Shown piece by piece: positions 36,666-50,540 of a DNA stretch of 64,000 nucleotides (its first letter is position 1; each line of letters starts with the position of its first letter). The stretch is from Caprimulgus europaeus (taxonomy: Eukaryota > Chordata > Aves > Caprimulgiformes > Caprimulgidae), in NCBI GenBank assembly GCA_907165065.1, contig OU015538.1, positions 16,011,165 to 16,075,164 of the forward strand, in the 5' to 3' direction. The notes below the pieces were generated by a model. That model saw only the letters and a program-made list of their open reading frames with translations. It was not told the origin of the DNA and ran no database searches. Position numbers and translations under genes: made by a program.

Positions 36666-39600
36666 AAGGGCATAGAAGTTAATGTCTTTACAACAGGGAT
36701 GGATCCAGATGATTCGGCCTGAACTGCTCAAAATGCATCCATTTTTAGTGCTGCCAAGTGATGTAAGTCACACAATTATTCAGCTCCCTGTGGTGCATTA
36801 CCAGCCCTGATCTTTCTGGGCTTTACAGAAAATAAGTGTTCGCAGAACCACATGCTGTATCATGTGTTTTATTTGCTCTTCTATGCATTTCAGGTTGTAA
36901 AATTTTCTCCAGCCCATCATCTTCAGTAATGGAGAATATTTCAGTTCTAAATGTACTAAGATGTGCATAATAGGTAAAGAAGAGATCAAGGCCTGAGCCT
37001 ACAAAGTAGATGTGGTCCCAACAGATGGAATTTACCCATGCTGCAGAAAAAGCCAAAAATCCCTACAAGGTCCAACCATAGTAGGTGAAAATTTATTCCA
37101 TCCTAAATCTGGTAGTCAGTCTCCACTAACCATATGAATACAATATAAAAAGAGAACCTGCTCAGGAACATGCTTCCAATGTCCAGGCACTGGTCCATCT
37201 CTGTATCCCATCTTCATCTCCTTTTCTTATCTACTTCCATACAACAGCCATGTGGTTTCTCAGCCTCTTAAATTACTGAATGATAAACTGAATGTAACCA
37301 TCCTCTCTAGTTCCACAAACATTTCCAACCCATTTAAAAACTACTCAGTATTCCTTGAAGCTCAGACATGAGAATAAGGCCAAAAAAGTCTAGTAGCAAT
37401 CTTGGTAAGGCTGTACCCAGAAGCAAGATCACTTTCCCACTTTCTTCTTTTATCTAAAAATCTTGTTTCCTTTCAGACACAGGACTGTACTGAGAGCTCA
37501 TGTTTAGGGGCTTTCTTATGGCAACCTCCTGAACCTCGCATAAGTAGGTTCAAAAACTTCAGGTCCATGGAGTTCATTGTTCCCAGGCAAGTTACCTTGC
37601 ATGGGTTTTATCCAAGACAGGCCTTTGCAATTGTGAGCAACTAGCAAACTCGGGTAACTCAATAAAAGCAACTTGTCTTGTCTTTTCTTACTACACCACC
37701 AATATTTGCAAAGCCTGTAAGCTTTGCAAAAAAAATCACATTGACAATTAAAATCCCTGTGAATAATATTAAATGTTAGACCACAACTCAGTCCATTACC
37801 AGCCCTATGAGAAGAGTACTGCTCACTGATCTCTCTCTCTCTTCACAACTATCTTTTGAGACCTACCAACGACTCAGTTTTTAAAAGACACCCAGCTAAA
37901 TCCAAGCTTTTAAATCAAAATGTCATGCAGTATTATGTTCTGAAGTTCAAGCACATAATGTCAGTTAATTTGCCTTTATCAACCTGCCCATAATCCACTA
38001 AAAAAAAAAAAGAGATACTAAGTGTCTGTCTCAGTCTGACAAGGTCTGTATTTCCAAATAACTATGTTAGTATTAATTACATTTTTAGCTGCCAAGTCTT
38101 GCTGATGAAGTCCAAGGTATTTTTTATTTCTCATAGAATCAATATCAGGCCAATTTTCCTATAGCTGCTTCACTTCTTTTAAGCAAGAAACAATATAAAG
38201 GTTTTTCCAAATTCTGTGACATTTCTTTGGTTTTCAACACTCTTTAATTAGTGATTCAGAAATCTCCTCATCTTTTTAAAATGGTTCTTAGACATGAAAT
38301 TTATCACATTGTTTTTCATATTCTTTCTGCTACACATGGCAAACCTTCTATTTCAGCTTCAGCCAGAATATACAGAATGCATACCTCCACCTACTTCTTC
38401 TCAAATACTGAGCAGATATATCAAGTGAGCATCTCACTTTTTTTGATTCTTTCTTGGTTATGATATTCCTACAGTCACCCTTATTGCAAATAAAATAATT
38501 TAATGAAGAGCTGGTTATCTGTTTCATTACTTTCTAACAGCAAATACTGTCTCACAACAGATGAGATGGAATGAAAGCTGGTTCCAGCAAATCTATGGTG
38601 AAAAACATACCACAAAGATTAATCCAATTTTGTAGCTAAACCACAGCAACCACACTAGATTTCTGCTTTCAATGGAATCTCCCCTCCTCTCAAGGAGGGA
38701 AGCATACTGAGTATCTGAGACCTGCCAAGATCATCTCAGCTCACCTGTGAAAAAGTCAAGTTTGTGACTAGCAGGAGCGAACAGATAATCAATAACAAAG
38801 CAGATGCTCTTCAAGGAGGAAGGCTATTTGCCCTGATAATGGACTGAAGGAGAAAGACAACTGCTGTTGAGACAAAGAGCAAAAGAATTATACCTCTACT
38901 AATGTAGTAATAATAAGTGTATATAAACTAAGGGAATGCAAACTTCTCAGATGCATGAAGGAAGTAAATCAAGGAATATTTTAAAACATAACAGCCATAG
39001 ATAATACAACAGGATAAAGTCCTCTTTGTAACCAAGCTCTGCCCCACTTATAAATGCACAAACTACTTCAGGCTATAAGGAGGAAACAAAATTGCTCTTA
39101 GTTTCTCCTGAGAGGTTGTTCCTGTTCTGGTACACACCTAAAAGGAAAGAGCTACCCTCACAGTCACCTTGACACAGAATTTCTGCCTCTCAAGTTCATA
39201 CAACTGTCCCTTTTTCTGAACAGTCTCTCTGTAGAGTAGGAAAAATATCTGTGCTTTGCAGGGTGGTTTCTCTGGGAGAATAAATTTAGTGACACAGAGG
39301 CTGTAAATACTCTTGTACACAAAAATCCCCCAAACAATCCCATCTTCTGGGATTGTCAGCCCACAGTTCTCAAGGATCAACTCCAGCCCCATGACAGAGC
39401 TTAATTTGAGTTGGGGCAAAGGCTCCTTTGCCTAACTCCTTTTAACCAGAATTGTGCATAGACAAAAGTTAATGAGTTCTTTCTAGCAAGACTAAAAATT
39501 TACCAGTACATTAATAAAAAGAAACTAAAAAGGTCTGTGCAGCAGCATTGCTTGGCAACATCTTCTGTTTCACAAGTATGAAATTTGTCAGTACTTCACT

Positions 39601-41235
39601 TCCCTGCATCACTTGGGCAAGCTCTTTGTATCATAGAGCTGAGCTCCTTCATCATACATCTGCCTAGAGAAGAGGTTCTGTCAGAGGAGTCTAAGTAATG
39701 ATTTCTGATGGCAGCTGATGTTAATGATTTTTAAATAAAATAAAAATAGAAAGTTCTGACTATTTTGTGTTGGTATTTTCAGCTGTCACTGCTGTTTCAT
39801 AAAATAAACCAAAATTAATAAAAGCTTCCAGAATCCAAATTGCAAAATTTAAAAAGTCAAAATTAGGCTAATTTTTATCACAGAACTTAAAATTTCTGAG
39901 AAATCTCAACAATATTTTCTACTACTTGAAAACAGAAATGTTTCTGAACTATCAAAAACACTACAATACACAAATCCTGAATTTCAGCCAGCTTCAGTAA
40001 ACAGTTTATCAACACTCATTACTCGCAGTCAGTGTACCACTGCACACAGCCTTAACATATGCTGCCTGACACCCAGCCTCCCAGGAAAGAGTGACTGCTC
40101 TAAAGATCTGGTTACTTAAGCCTGAGAGCTAAGAGACGTAAAGGAGATGAATCTGTAATTATAGCCCAGTTACTATGCAAATATTTCAGCACACTATCTT
40201 GGTAAGAAATCTAGGTCTTCCCTTTCAGAACAGTTTCATTATTAGAAACGATTATTGCCTTTATTCCATCACTGTGATATTTCATGCATCTTATACAGCA
40301 CAGATAAGGCGCAAACAAGAACAAACAGCTTTTACCTCTGCAATCCTCATTGGCAGCACAAAAATCACAGCCCTGAAAAGACCAGAGATGAGAAATACCT
40401 AAGGATTTTAAATCTGTGGTTAGCAGAAAGCCGGAATAATAAGTTGCAATTCATATCTTACAACTGCAGATATTTTTAATGAGTTTGTAAGGTTGTACGT
40501 AGCTTACAGGTCAGACACACCATGATTCCTTGTGTCATGCAGGTGGTGAGTGTAAAATGGATCATTAACATGTTGTCCTGGCTGTGAACAGGTTTTTTTA
40601 AGTCTGTTTGCTTCTGCTGGTATACTTGACTGTGCTTGTGTGATAGAATTAAGTCAGGAATTTCACCGAGAAGTACATATTAAAAAGGGTGGTACTGCAC
40701 GGAGACTGCTCGCAGTTCTAACCCTCGTAAGCACAGCAGCAAGGAGCAGGAGTGCACTGATACAGACTTGGCTGTTCTACACGATTATTGCTGACAGGCA
40801 CCAAGGCTGACACTGGATGTGCTAGGACGAGTGCTACACGGACACAACTGGGGTGAGCATACTGTACTGGATAAGCACATCAGACCTAGCTATGCATAGC
40901 ACGGCTTTATCTGAAGTGTAGGCAAGCTGCTTTAAAGTAGCTTGGATGAAACATAATTCAGAAAGGAGAAAAATCCACAGGCAAAGACTTGCCATTGAAA
41001 ATGTCCTGCACCTTAGCCACAACTTCATTATCTCACATTCACTGGACTACTTCAAACACCCAACATGTTATTCACAGCCACAGTTTTCACAGAATCAGCA
41101 GTGGAAGGAAAAAAGATGCTTAAAAAGAACTTTCTGCTCAAGGAAGTGAAAAAAAAAAAAAACCCCAAGCTGTCCTGCATAATTCATCTAGTCCCTCACA
41201 TTTATTAAGAGTAAAATTAGTTTCTCTCTCCTCAC

Positions 41236-41493
41236 GTAAGTGGAGCAGATACAATATCTCTCCCCAGAGCACCAGAAGCCACAAGGGCAAGCTAGATTAG
41301 GCGTATAGGACTGATGCAACCCTGTGTGAGGCATTGCTTCATGAAGCTGTTGAGTTAGCAACGTGGTTTTTGTATCTTCTGTCATACAAACAAAAGCAGT
41401 AATTGTGTGGAGATCTGTTTTGATTTTCCTGTGCTGGTGCCTTATCCTTAGATTCAAGCACCATGTCAGGCAATTCATAAACACCACCTCATC
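41236..41493 (-). other. Best candidate internal exon, unknown product
   Basis: On the minus strand a good acceptor is present (a possible branch site in gttataacat, then ttgtttgcag|GATGAG). It is followed by 258 nt open in one frame, exactly 86 codons, and by a donor TAC|GTGAGG. Both ends would be phase 0. The peptide starts DEVVFMNCLTWC and ends Cys-rich (CPCGFWCSGERYCICSTY). I recognise no domain. The open frame extends past both splice sites (41188-41520), which is what a chance frame would also do. The donor overlaps a plus-strand donor-like CAC|GTAAGT, so strand is not certain. It could be an exon of an unknown protein, a lncRNA exon, or chance. Confidence 0.2.
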
Positions 41494-41977
41494 CTGCAAA
41501 CAAATGTTATAACTGATCATTAAAGATTGCTATGAAATTTGAAGAAAGGATAACAGAGATCTGGACAAAACATGAATAGTATCTGACATATGGAAGCAGA
41601 TGTTTTCATGGAGTGATACATAAATTCATTGTAATTTTTTTCATTTGCCTACTTGCTATCTTTTCTCATTTGAAGGACAGATCTGTATTAGTTTCCAAAC
41701 AGAGAGCATATTGTTCCACATGTTCTACAGCTCCTGAATCACACTAATTTGTATTACTACATTTTTAATTTAATGATTGATATGTTGGCTTTGCAAACTG
41801 ACTGTCAGAATAATTCATATAGTATTAAAAAACCCAAGCGTACAGTGGTTTTATTAATACACCCTTAAAGAATAATGAAACCTTCAGCCTCACTGATGAA
41901 TTCTGGTGAAACACTTATGAATGATACTATTCATATATGCCTGTCCCTCAGGTGGGAAGGAGGGTGAGGGAATGGAA

Positions 41978-41998
41978 GGAACAAGGAACAAGGAACAA
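41978..41998 (+). repeat. Three tandem GGAACAA units
   Basis: Three exact 7-base copies are followed by an A-rich run. It is a minor microsatellite. Confidence 0.9.
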
Positions 41999-44235
41999 AA
42001 AAGCAAAAATTTCTAGTGATAAAATGGAAATATTTTCTGAAATAACCTTCAGATATTAAGTCCTGGTAGGAGAAATGGCAGCTTCAAACATCCACTTATT
42101 TATTCCCCTGCACTGCAGGATTATGAAGGATTGTTTATTGTTTTGTTTCATTTAAAATCCCAGGCATAGCTGTTCCAGGCTCTCTAACAGTACCAAGGCA
42201 AGATCTATATACCTCAGGTCAAATCCTGAAGCCCTAAATCAGCTTTTCAATGGATGTTTTGCTTCAGGGGCAAATACTGTTCTCAGCCCGTATCCATGGC
42301 TCCAGAGACTCATCAGAACACTGTGAACATGATGCATGTGAGCACAGGAAAGTTTGAAGCTCCGCGTACAAGAAAAGTGCACACAATGCACGTGTAGGAT
42401 TTATTTTCAGATGGTCTGGCTATGTACAACCAAGAGAGGGAAGGAATGAGATTAACTACCAGCCAATGTGAGGCTCCTTTTTATATTTCTGCCTAAGGAT
42501 ACTGTGGTACAACTTCTGATATTGCACTACAAAATATCAGTACATTGCGACTGAAACACTTTCTCCCAAATATCTGAAGTTTAATAACTTTCACTAAGTC
42601 CCAGACAGAGTTACAAAGCACATACCTAGATTCCTACCTGCTGTTCGTGTGTCAGGAAGTATTATGCAGAAAGTAGCACACAGTTATAATGTCCAGACTA
42701 GCTGAAGGACAGACTCAGTCAATAAAGTTACAAGAATAAATGGATGAGAATATCCCTTCTGAGAACACCTTGCTTCCAGCAACCTGCACAGGACTTCAAA
42801 ATAAAATCAAAACTCCCTAAGAGACACAAAGAGAGAAGCGTTGTGTTTTAAAAAAACCCATCCTCCAAGAAGTTGCATTGAACTAGCACAGAACAGATCT
42901 GAAAAGCCTGTTTGATGACCATAAGAAAGGAAGGATTCAGACAGCAGCTTTGAGAAGAGCTGACTTCTTGCAAGGTGTGTAAGCCCCATCCTGTTCATGA
43001 TGGTGTGTAACACAACTTTCAGTATCAAAGCACCACAGCCTCTTCTCTTTCTTTTGTAAGATTTTCTCTTCCTCTCAGGGGTAAGACGAGACAGAGTTTC
43101 ATTCACTTTGGAAAACAGTGAAGAACATAAGAATGAGGAACTGGGCTTTGGTTATCTGCCACATCCTAGTCTCCAGAAACTCACTCCTTCATGGACCTTT
43201 GGATTTCTGAGATGGGCAGTGCACAGACTCAGATGTGAAAATTAACCTGAAGATTGCTGGGGCTCCTGCACAGAAAAACTCTCCAAGCTCTCAGAAGCTG
43301 GCAGCACTGGAAGGGAGCCATAATAAAGCTGATGAGGCTCTGAGGAAATATCTGAGTGACAAATTAGTTGGCTGGCCATGTGGGGAGGACAAAATTTCCC
43401 CCACCTAGATTGTGCTATACAAACATGGTGGGTGTGTTTTGTTTTAAATGTTATTGTTTAGGCTTCTCACAACATTCTTTCACTTGGTCTTTGGCAAGAA
43501 AGCATGTCTTGCAAGCTTGAAGGTCTCAGTCCACAAAGGACAAGATAATGAAAAAGTTACCTTTCTCAGGAACATCCTGCAGTGAGATTAAACTTCCAAA
43601 TCTGAGTCCAATGAAGAAAAATGGATTTTTCTCCAAAAAGAAAATGGATGGTGCAGTTCATAAGGGTTAGGATGGGTTACACCAGAGCAACCCAGCACAA
43701 AGGGTAGTTGATTGACTTCCCAGCAGACAACTGATACAACTTTTTCTGATACCTGCAGTGGATATGTAAGGGATGTGCTACTGCCCTGATCGAGACAGGC
43801 TATGCCATCAGAGAGAATGTGATCATTCAGTTTTGCCAGACTTTATACAGTTGTGTTAAAAACGACATAAAACTACCCAGATGTTCCACACTGCTGAAAT
43901 AAGAGGAAAAAAAGCACATTCTAAAAAGAGAAGAGATAAATGGAAGAAAGAATAAATCACAGAGGTTGTGTGTTGCAGAACACATCCCTTTGGTGGCCAA
44001 CAGTCTAGTTTAGGCATGCTGTTGTGAGGGACAGAAAACTGCAGTGCACTTCCACACTTCATTTGTGTGGCACATACATAAGAGGATGGTAGCACCCACT
44101 GCTTGGGTGAAAATAATTTTTGTTTCAGTTGTATTGTACATCTTAAGTAGGAACGACCGCTGGAAAAAGAATTTCCTGCTATCCTGAAATCTTGTTTACC
44201 AGCTGGCTCTAGTCAGTAAATCCTAGCTTCTGACT

Positions 44236-44345
44236 AACATGCTGTATGATGCCATGCAGGTCATTTTACTTTCCTCTTCTATAATAGGCACAAAACATAA
44301 GGGATATCTTACAACTTAGTTACATAAAATGTATAAGGAACAGAA
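44236..44345 (+). mobile_element. Possible MIR (CORE-SINE) relic
   Basis: The order gctgtatgat, then gcaggtcattttactttcctc, follows the MIR pattern gctgtgtgacc...caagtcacttaacttctc. Similarity after this is faint. MIR copies are few and very diverged in birds, so this is tentative. Confidence 0.3.
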
Positions 44346-46415
44346 TTAAGGAAATAACTGTTTGTCCCATTAAAAATTTTAACATTTCAGTAGTTGACTA
44401 CTTTTCACCATCAGTCTTCTGAAACATAGTATTTAGAGAAGGTGAAATGTTACAATTTCAATATTGTAAGTAAAAGAAAAAAGCGGAGCATACTTGAAGC
44501 AATACAGTTTGTACTGAGTCAGTTCAACATTAAGCCACCTTCTCCTCTGCAGTACACTGCCTTGCAGAAATTGTTTATTGAGCTTCTTGATGTCCATATT
44601 CTTCAGGGGACAAGCCCACTGCTTACATCACCCCTCTTGAAATAGTCCTTCCAGCCAACATCTGGACCCCACCACACCACTCTACAGAGCAACACTGGGC
44701 TGTGCCATGGAACTGGGGGCGGGATTATACCTCCTAGCAGAGTACAGTCACTAACTACAGCTCCTCTGCATCAGCGTGCCACTAAATATTACTTAAAACT
44801 AAATATTTTATGACAGTTCATTTAACTGAAATATTGCATGCAATTCAGACACAACAGGTCCAACAGCCAGATCTATTTCTGTTGTTAACCTTTCAAGTCA
44901 CTTACCTGTGAAAACTTCATCTCTCTGTCTCTCAATTAACAACCATCATGGAAACTAAAAGCTGTCTGAATCCCTTAGTGCCAAGTAAAGGACATTATTT
45001 TCCTTCTGCAGCTCCTTACTACCAGAGTAAAGCCAAATTTGCATTTGCACTTGGACCCAAAAAAAGAAAAAAATTTTTCAAAGAAATTGGGAGAACATAA
45101 TAGATACTGGGAGTACATTTTAACAGTAACAAATTTCAGCACAGTTGACTGAAGTGCAGGCAAAGCTTTCCCAAACACTAAGTGACTTCTACAGTATTTT
45201 ATCTACAGATGAGGAATAAGAAAAATGTCTCAGAAAAAGAGATACTTAAAAGCAACTTTGAGCTTTACTCATTTTTTTTTTATCAGTCATGTGTCAGGAT
45301 GGTTCCTCACCCATTTTTTTCTGGTTTCTTCCAGTTGGTAACATTACTCAGGTTCTTCCTCAAAGGAGGATCCACTACAATGCAAAGGCTTACTTTGCAA
45401 AAACCATAAGTGGGGTTTTTTTTTACTGCGTCATAGCAAAAATATTGCCAGGAAAACTGTATTTCTCTGTTCTTCAGAGTACTTGAGTACATAACACAAA
45501 AACAGGTCATGAATGCTGTTATAAGGGTGTGCCAGCCAAGGCTAAAGACCTGAAATGAGAACCATATCCTGCAAAGTCCCAAGTTCCTCATAATATTAAT
45601 GGCACATTAAGACATAGACTGTTTTTGTGTAAAATTTGCAGAAAAATGGCAGCAATTAGAAAAAAAAAAAAAATCACCTGCTGCCCTTTTGGAGTGGGGG
45701 GAGCAGGGAGGTTGGAGGCACCCTGAGGAATGGCTCAGGTTTCTGGTAATTGTCCTGACATGCTCCATCAATATGAAAACACTTGGGTGGTGTGTGACAC
45801 AGTAGTGCCACATAAGAGACGTGTTTACTGGCTCTTACAAAATTTTTGTGACATTACTAGTAAGAATTATTCAAGACTGTAATCCTGATCTATAAGACAA
45901 AGCCCAGTACAGTCAAAACAAAACAGCAACAAAACTCCCTCTGCAATGAAGCTGACAAGCAAGCCAAAGCCAGTGGCTCAGAAGTCCCAGCACACAGTCC
46001 CTCATGTATGTGACAGGAAGGGGATGACGGGAGGCCACAGAAAGTGCAAGAAGGTACCAGCTACTGCACTTGTCTGGAAAGCATCTTATTAAGTGCACCA
46101 TATCAACAGCTAGAAGTCCTTTCCAGGACTTACTCTTCTAACTGCTGTGAAATATATTCTATTTTCATATGGTAAAGCAACAAGCTGTACTGAGTCAATG
46201 CCATACAGAAACTTTAGAACAGAGGCACGGCACGCTACAGATACATTTTTCTCAGATCTTGCCAGCACATCTGATGCATTCTGCATCCTCCACAGAAAAT
46301 CAGATATTGCTTACTTTTCTAAATCTTCTAAAGAGTATCTGCATCGTGCCACAAAATTCCCAGGGGAAAAGAATTCCAAGCCAGTAAAAAAAAAACTAAT
46401 CCAGTTTATCTTGGG
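44346..46415. other. Unique AT-rich non-coding sequence
   Basis: No gene is recognised. An isolated GC box (GGGGGCGGG) lies at 44715-44723. On the minus strand a perfect donor CAG|GTAAGTGA occurs at 44905/44906, but every frame just upstream of it carries a stop within about 40 nt, so at most it would end a non-coding or 5' UTR exon. A poly-A run lies at about 45660-45674. Confidence 0.6.
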
Positions 46416-46491
46416 AAAAAAAAACAAAAAAAAACAAAAAACCAAACAAACAACAAAAAAAAAACAACCAAACAAAAAACCCAACAACAAC
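46416..46491 (+). repeat. A/C-rich low-complexity run (76 bp)
   Basis: Long A runs are broken by single or paired C. The Lys/Asn/Gln-rich end of the plus-strand frame 46147-46509 is just this tract. Confidence 0.9.
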
Positions 46492-46728
46492 CTTGGCAGA
46501 TATTGGTAAGAAATAAAGTAAGCAGTGCTGCTTTTAACCCTTGTCTGTATTTACTAGTTCAGGAACTGGAAAAAAAAACCTGAAAGGGATGTTTAGGTGC
46601 AACCATTAACAAATACTAACTGTACAGCAGAACTCAGTCATTTTAGAAATTGTCTCAATTGCTCATTGGACTACTTCTAGCAGCAAACCGTCTTAATATA
46701 TAAAAAAGAAACCCTTGCCAATGTTAGC

Positions 46729-47006
46729 AGTGTGATGTCCAATGGTAGGACAAGGGGCAGTGGGTGTAAGCTGGAACACAAGAGGTTCCACTTAAACTTG
46801 AGAAGAAACTTCTTTACTGTGAGGGTGCCAGAGCACTGGGACAGGCTGTCCAGGGAGGGTGTGGAGTCTCCTTCTCTGGGGACATTCAAGATCCGCCTGG
46901 ATGCCTTCCTGTGTGAACTCATTTAGGTTCCTGCTCCAGCAGGAGGATTGGACTGGATGATCTTTCGAGGTCCCTTCCAATCCCTAGCATTCTGTGATTC
47001 TGTGAT
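46729..47006 (+). mobile_element. CR1 LINE 3' fragment
   Basis: This CR1 lies in the sense orientation. From 46732 a 64-codon frame follows the CR1 ORF2 C-terminus ([20 protein letters not shown], then [17 protein letters not shown]) and ends at a TAG at 46924-46926. The 3' UTR follows, with ggattggactggatgatct and gaggtcccttccaatccc, and the terminal attctgtg repeats end at about 47006. It is 5'-truncated and keeps an undamaged reading of this last part, so it is less decayed than the other CR1 copies in the window. Confidence 0.95.
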
Positions 47007-48753
47007 TTAGGCCACTTAAAAAAAAATGGGTTGCTTACCCATGTATCAGGTATAAAGTGGTTTCTGGTAGAAGCTTTCCTGCTGACATGCCTAGTCTTGT
47101 TCATAAGGATATTCTTTGAAGGTGAGCAATGAGTTTATTCTTCATGATCTATGCAATTGCTTCTTTATCACTGTCAAATAGCGTTAGTCAATTTGTGGTT
47201 TTGTGGCAGGGGCACTTTTCTATTAAAAAGAATTAGATGAACCACTTCCTGTACCTCAAGCTGAATAATTGTAAAATAATCACAGTTTCTGTGAATGTGG
47301 GAATGATATAAAATGGCATTTTAGAGGTTCCAAATTTTGCTAATAGTCTCTAGTGAATGCCATATGACGATTCATTCCTCACCCAAAACATGAACATATT
47401 GGCTTCATCTGGGTAGATATTAGCAGCCCCATACATTCACTTGAACCCTGCTGCAGAGCAGTACATATTCTCATTTTCTGTTTGTTCATATGAGTTTTAC
47501 ACTGTGAATGTATAAAAAATAGGAAGGAGATAGAGGCTACTTTGGCAGAAACACAGTACTTCTGAGTTATAAAAAACTACCCCTGCCCCCAGCCTTTCAG
47601 AGGGTGCACAGTTTGAATCCATTAAATAATCTAGACCAGTTACTACCCTATCAGAATTCTTTTCATTAAATTCATTTTCAGTAAGTGCCTTTTGGTACTC
47701 CAAATAAACAAAAAAAAAAACCCCTAATTAACATTTTTTAAAAACTAACAATGTGAAAGAAAACAAAAAAAGTTTCTAGAAATTTTCATTCTAACTCCAC
47801 TTATGTATTCACTGAAAAAGTGACAATTGTCACCACATCACAGTATCTATAACGTGTGTACTGTATCTTTACACAACTTTTCTCTTCAACCAGAAAAAAG
47901 AACAAAGGAAGAAAAAGATAAATGTGATATTAGTGCTGGATTTATGTGCTGCAGTAGAAATAAGATGAATACACAACTATCCGGCTTGTCAAAGACACAT
48001 TTGGGTAGCAGCAAACATTCACATTTCAGAAAATGGGCTACAGTCTCTTGTCTGTCAGATGAAATGCAGATACAAGTTCAATATTGAAATAATAAAAAAA
48101 AGAAACATCCAAGATGAAAGCGAAAACGTGAAAAACCAAACAAAAAAATCCAAACACTTGCAGAGAAATTCAATGATTTCTAAAGAGAACAATCAGCTCC
48201 AAGCGCCTGTGTCTATTTTGCAGCACATTCAGACAGATCTAGCCCAGCAATAACATGCTACAAATACTTCCAGAGCTTCACTAGCCTCATGCTTCTCAGT
48301 CTGTGTTTTGTTTTGTTTTTTTAACACACAAGTTTAAGGTTGATTCAGTTCTCTTTTGCAAACCCCTTTATTTTCAAAGGCTGTATGGTTGCATTTACAG
48401 TGGCTGGTTATTGCAAGGAGAGGGAGGAGGGTGTAATCCTACAAGCCTACAAAAATTGCAAGAATAAATCATGATGGAGACATTTTCTTTCATTACATTT
48501 ACTTTTAGTATAAATAAAATACTGCAAACAAGAATGTACCAGAAACCAGGAAACAGAAATAATCCTTTCTTCTATTCCTTTCTCATTCTTGCTAAAGCTT
48601 TTTCTGTCTTTAGTCTGGAAACACAGCACACTCAATCTATTAATATTCCTCATTTTCCCTAGCTAAGTGTCATTATTACAGAAAGTGAGAAATGGCTGTC
48701 AAGCTCAAAAGCAAAGCCAAGCACATTGTAAATCCCCTATAGCCACGCTTGTT

Positions 48754-48763
48754 CCATATAAGG
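48754..48763. promoter_or_regulatory. Consensus CArG box (SRF-type site)
   Basis: CCATATAAGG fits CC(A/T)6GG, the binding consensus of serum response factor. It stands alone and no promoter is visible beside it. One such match in 64 kb is not statistically remarkable. Confidence 0.35.
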
Positions 48764-50540
48764 ACATTGCTGCTATTATGGCAGTGAGCAGAGTAAATAA
48801 TTAAAAAAAAAAATTAAAAATGTTAATAATTAACAATCCCAAAGCACCCTGTTTTTTTTTTCACACAGTTTGTTTTCCAAATAGAAGCAGAGATCTTTTA
48901 TTCTACACAGCACTTATCAATGCCCAGGTCACAGGAGACTAGGAAATTTAGATCACATAGCATATTAGTGGAAGAATACATTTAAACAAGACAAAAATCT
49001 ATAACCAAATGGAAAGATCAGCATGGATTCATCAAAATGGAAGGTTGCACTCAGAGACATCTATGGGCTTCCATCCTAAGCACTCAGAGGACAAAACACA
49101 ATCTGTCAGTGTTCAAGAACTTCACCCTTCTTGGCTCCAGAGAGCAACTAGAAGAAATATGAATGTCTTCTCACGAGAAGCAGACTTAAATACAGTCTGG
49201 AATTAGTTCATTAGTTCATATTCCAACTGTAGGGTCAGACTTTAATGGCGAGGCCAATACAAGCCAGTAACTTCCAGTCATAATCACAAATTCAGTGCTG
49301 GGCAGTCATGGCTAGAAATAAAACAGGCTATTTCACTATTCCCAGCTTTCTGGGAAATGCAATTTTAATCTGTCCAGCTAAAAGTCATTTCAAGTCATTT
49401 AGGGTTGATAATTCTTAGTGTAGCTCAGATTTAGGTCTGGTCAGACATTAAAGTGCTCTGAACACACAACAGAGGCTGAACCTCTGGTAATGCTGTTGTT
49501 TCACCTCCTTGACAGTTTGTCAAAATGGACTGGCACCCATAATGCAGAATATTTCTGCAAATCTGGTCTTTCTACACCTTCCACTCAAAGACCTTGGAAG
49601 AAGCCCCACTTCACTTTCTTCTATGTGCTTACTCAAGACAGGACCTCCACTGCCTTTGCTGGAAACTGGCTTTTCTAAACATTGTTATTTTGACCAGACT
49701 GTTGAGTCATCCTCCTGTTATTGTTTTAATGACAATTTTAAAAAGCCTTATTTCTGACCATTTAAAGCTACAGTAAAATTCAGCCCTAAGGCAATGAACA
49801 ACTGGCAAAAGAGTAGCAGTCCCAATGAAATCTAGGATTTCCTTGTCTTCTCACCCCCCTCCCCTTTTTTTTTCCCCACCAAGTAACCTCAGAGAAACAG
49901 TGTTTGCAAGGAGAGATAAGGTCCTTCATTAAACCAAATGATGCAGCTAGTAGAAGCAGACAAGCTTTCAGACACACAGTTCCTTCAGGTCTAATATCAT
50001 AATAAGATAAAATAATTTTCAAAATACTGCACAAGTGTACTTCTATCCAGTGATAGCAACTGTGCTTTTGAGCTTTACCCCTGCTTATTAAAGCCTTAAC
50101 ATTTTGTTTTGGGAACGGACACAAGCTCTGCACAGCACTGGAGCAGAAGACTTCTCCATTTGAGCTTACGTACTGGAAAAAACAGAATCTAAAAAACAAA
50201 TCCCTGTTCTGTGCAATAAATGCCCATTATGTACAGTGCAATGCAAATATTTTCCCCTCCAGTATTTCAAAATATTGTATTGGGAGATATTATATTCCTC
50301 CCAGGACGTCTTAATTTGGGTATTTCTTAATGCCTAAAGAATCATATGTGGAAACATCATCTTCAGATTCATGTCTCAGCCTTTCATTATCACCACCATC
50401 TTTCAGGTCACTTTAGCAAGACCCTTGTGAAAATTCTACTTTGGGCCTTACTTGTTACTACTCCATCATTTTGGATCTATCTTTGGTCTGTGGAGTCACT
50501 AGACTGTGCACAGAGCCACTTGCCATGTTGGTCAGTAAGA

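Larger units (their letters stand above)
36666..44235. other. Unique AT-rich non-coding sequence
   Basis: No gene is recognised apart from the candidate exon at 41236-41493. A poly-A run lies at about 41149-41162. Three perfect GGAACAA units lie at 41978-41998. The 99-codon minus frame at 42807-43106 and the 93-codon one at 39138-39419 have no recognisable motif. Confidence 0.6.

Noticed and set aside
44906-44960. Perfect minus-strand donor CAG|GTAAGTGA
   Set aside because: All three frames upstream are closed within about 40 nt and the acceptor is weak, so no coding exon is supported.
49786-50199. Longest open frame, 137 codons, minus strand
   Set aside because: It starts at TTG, has no recognisable domain, and its strong acceptor-like site near 50173 is not paired with a convincing donor. 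A frame of this length is expected somewhere in 64 kb.
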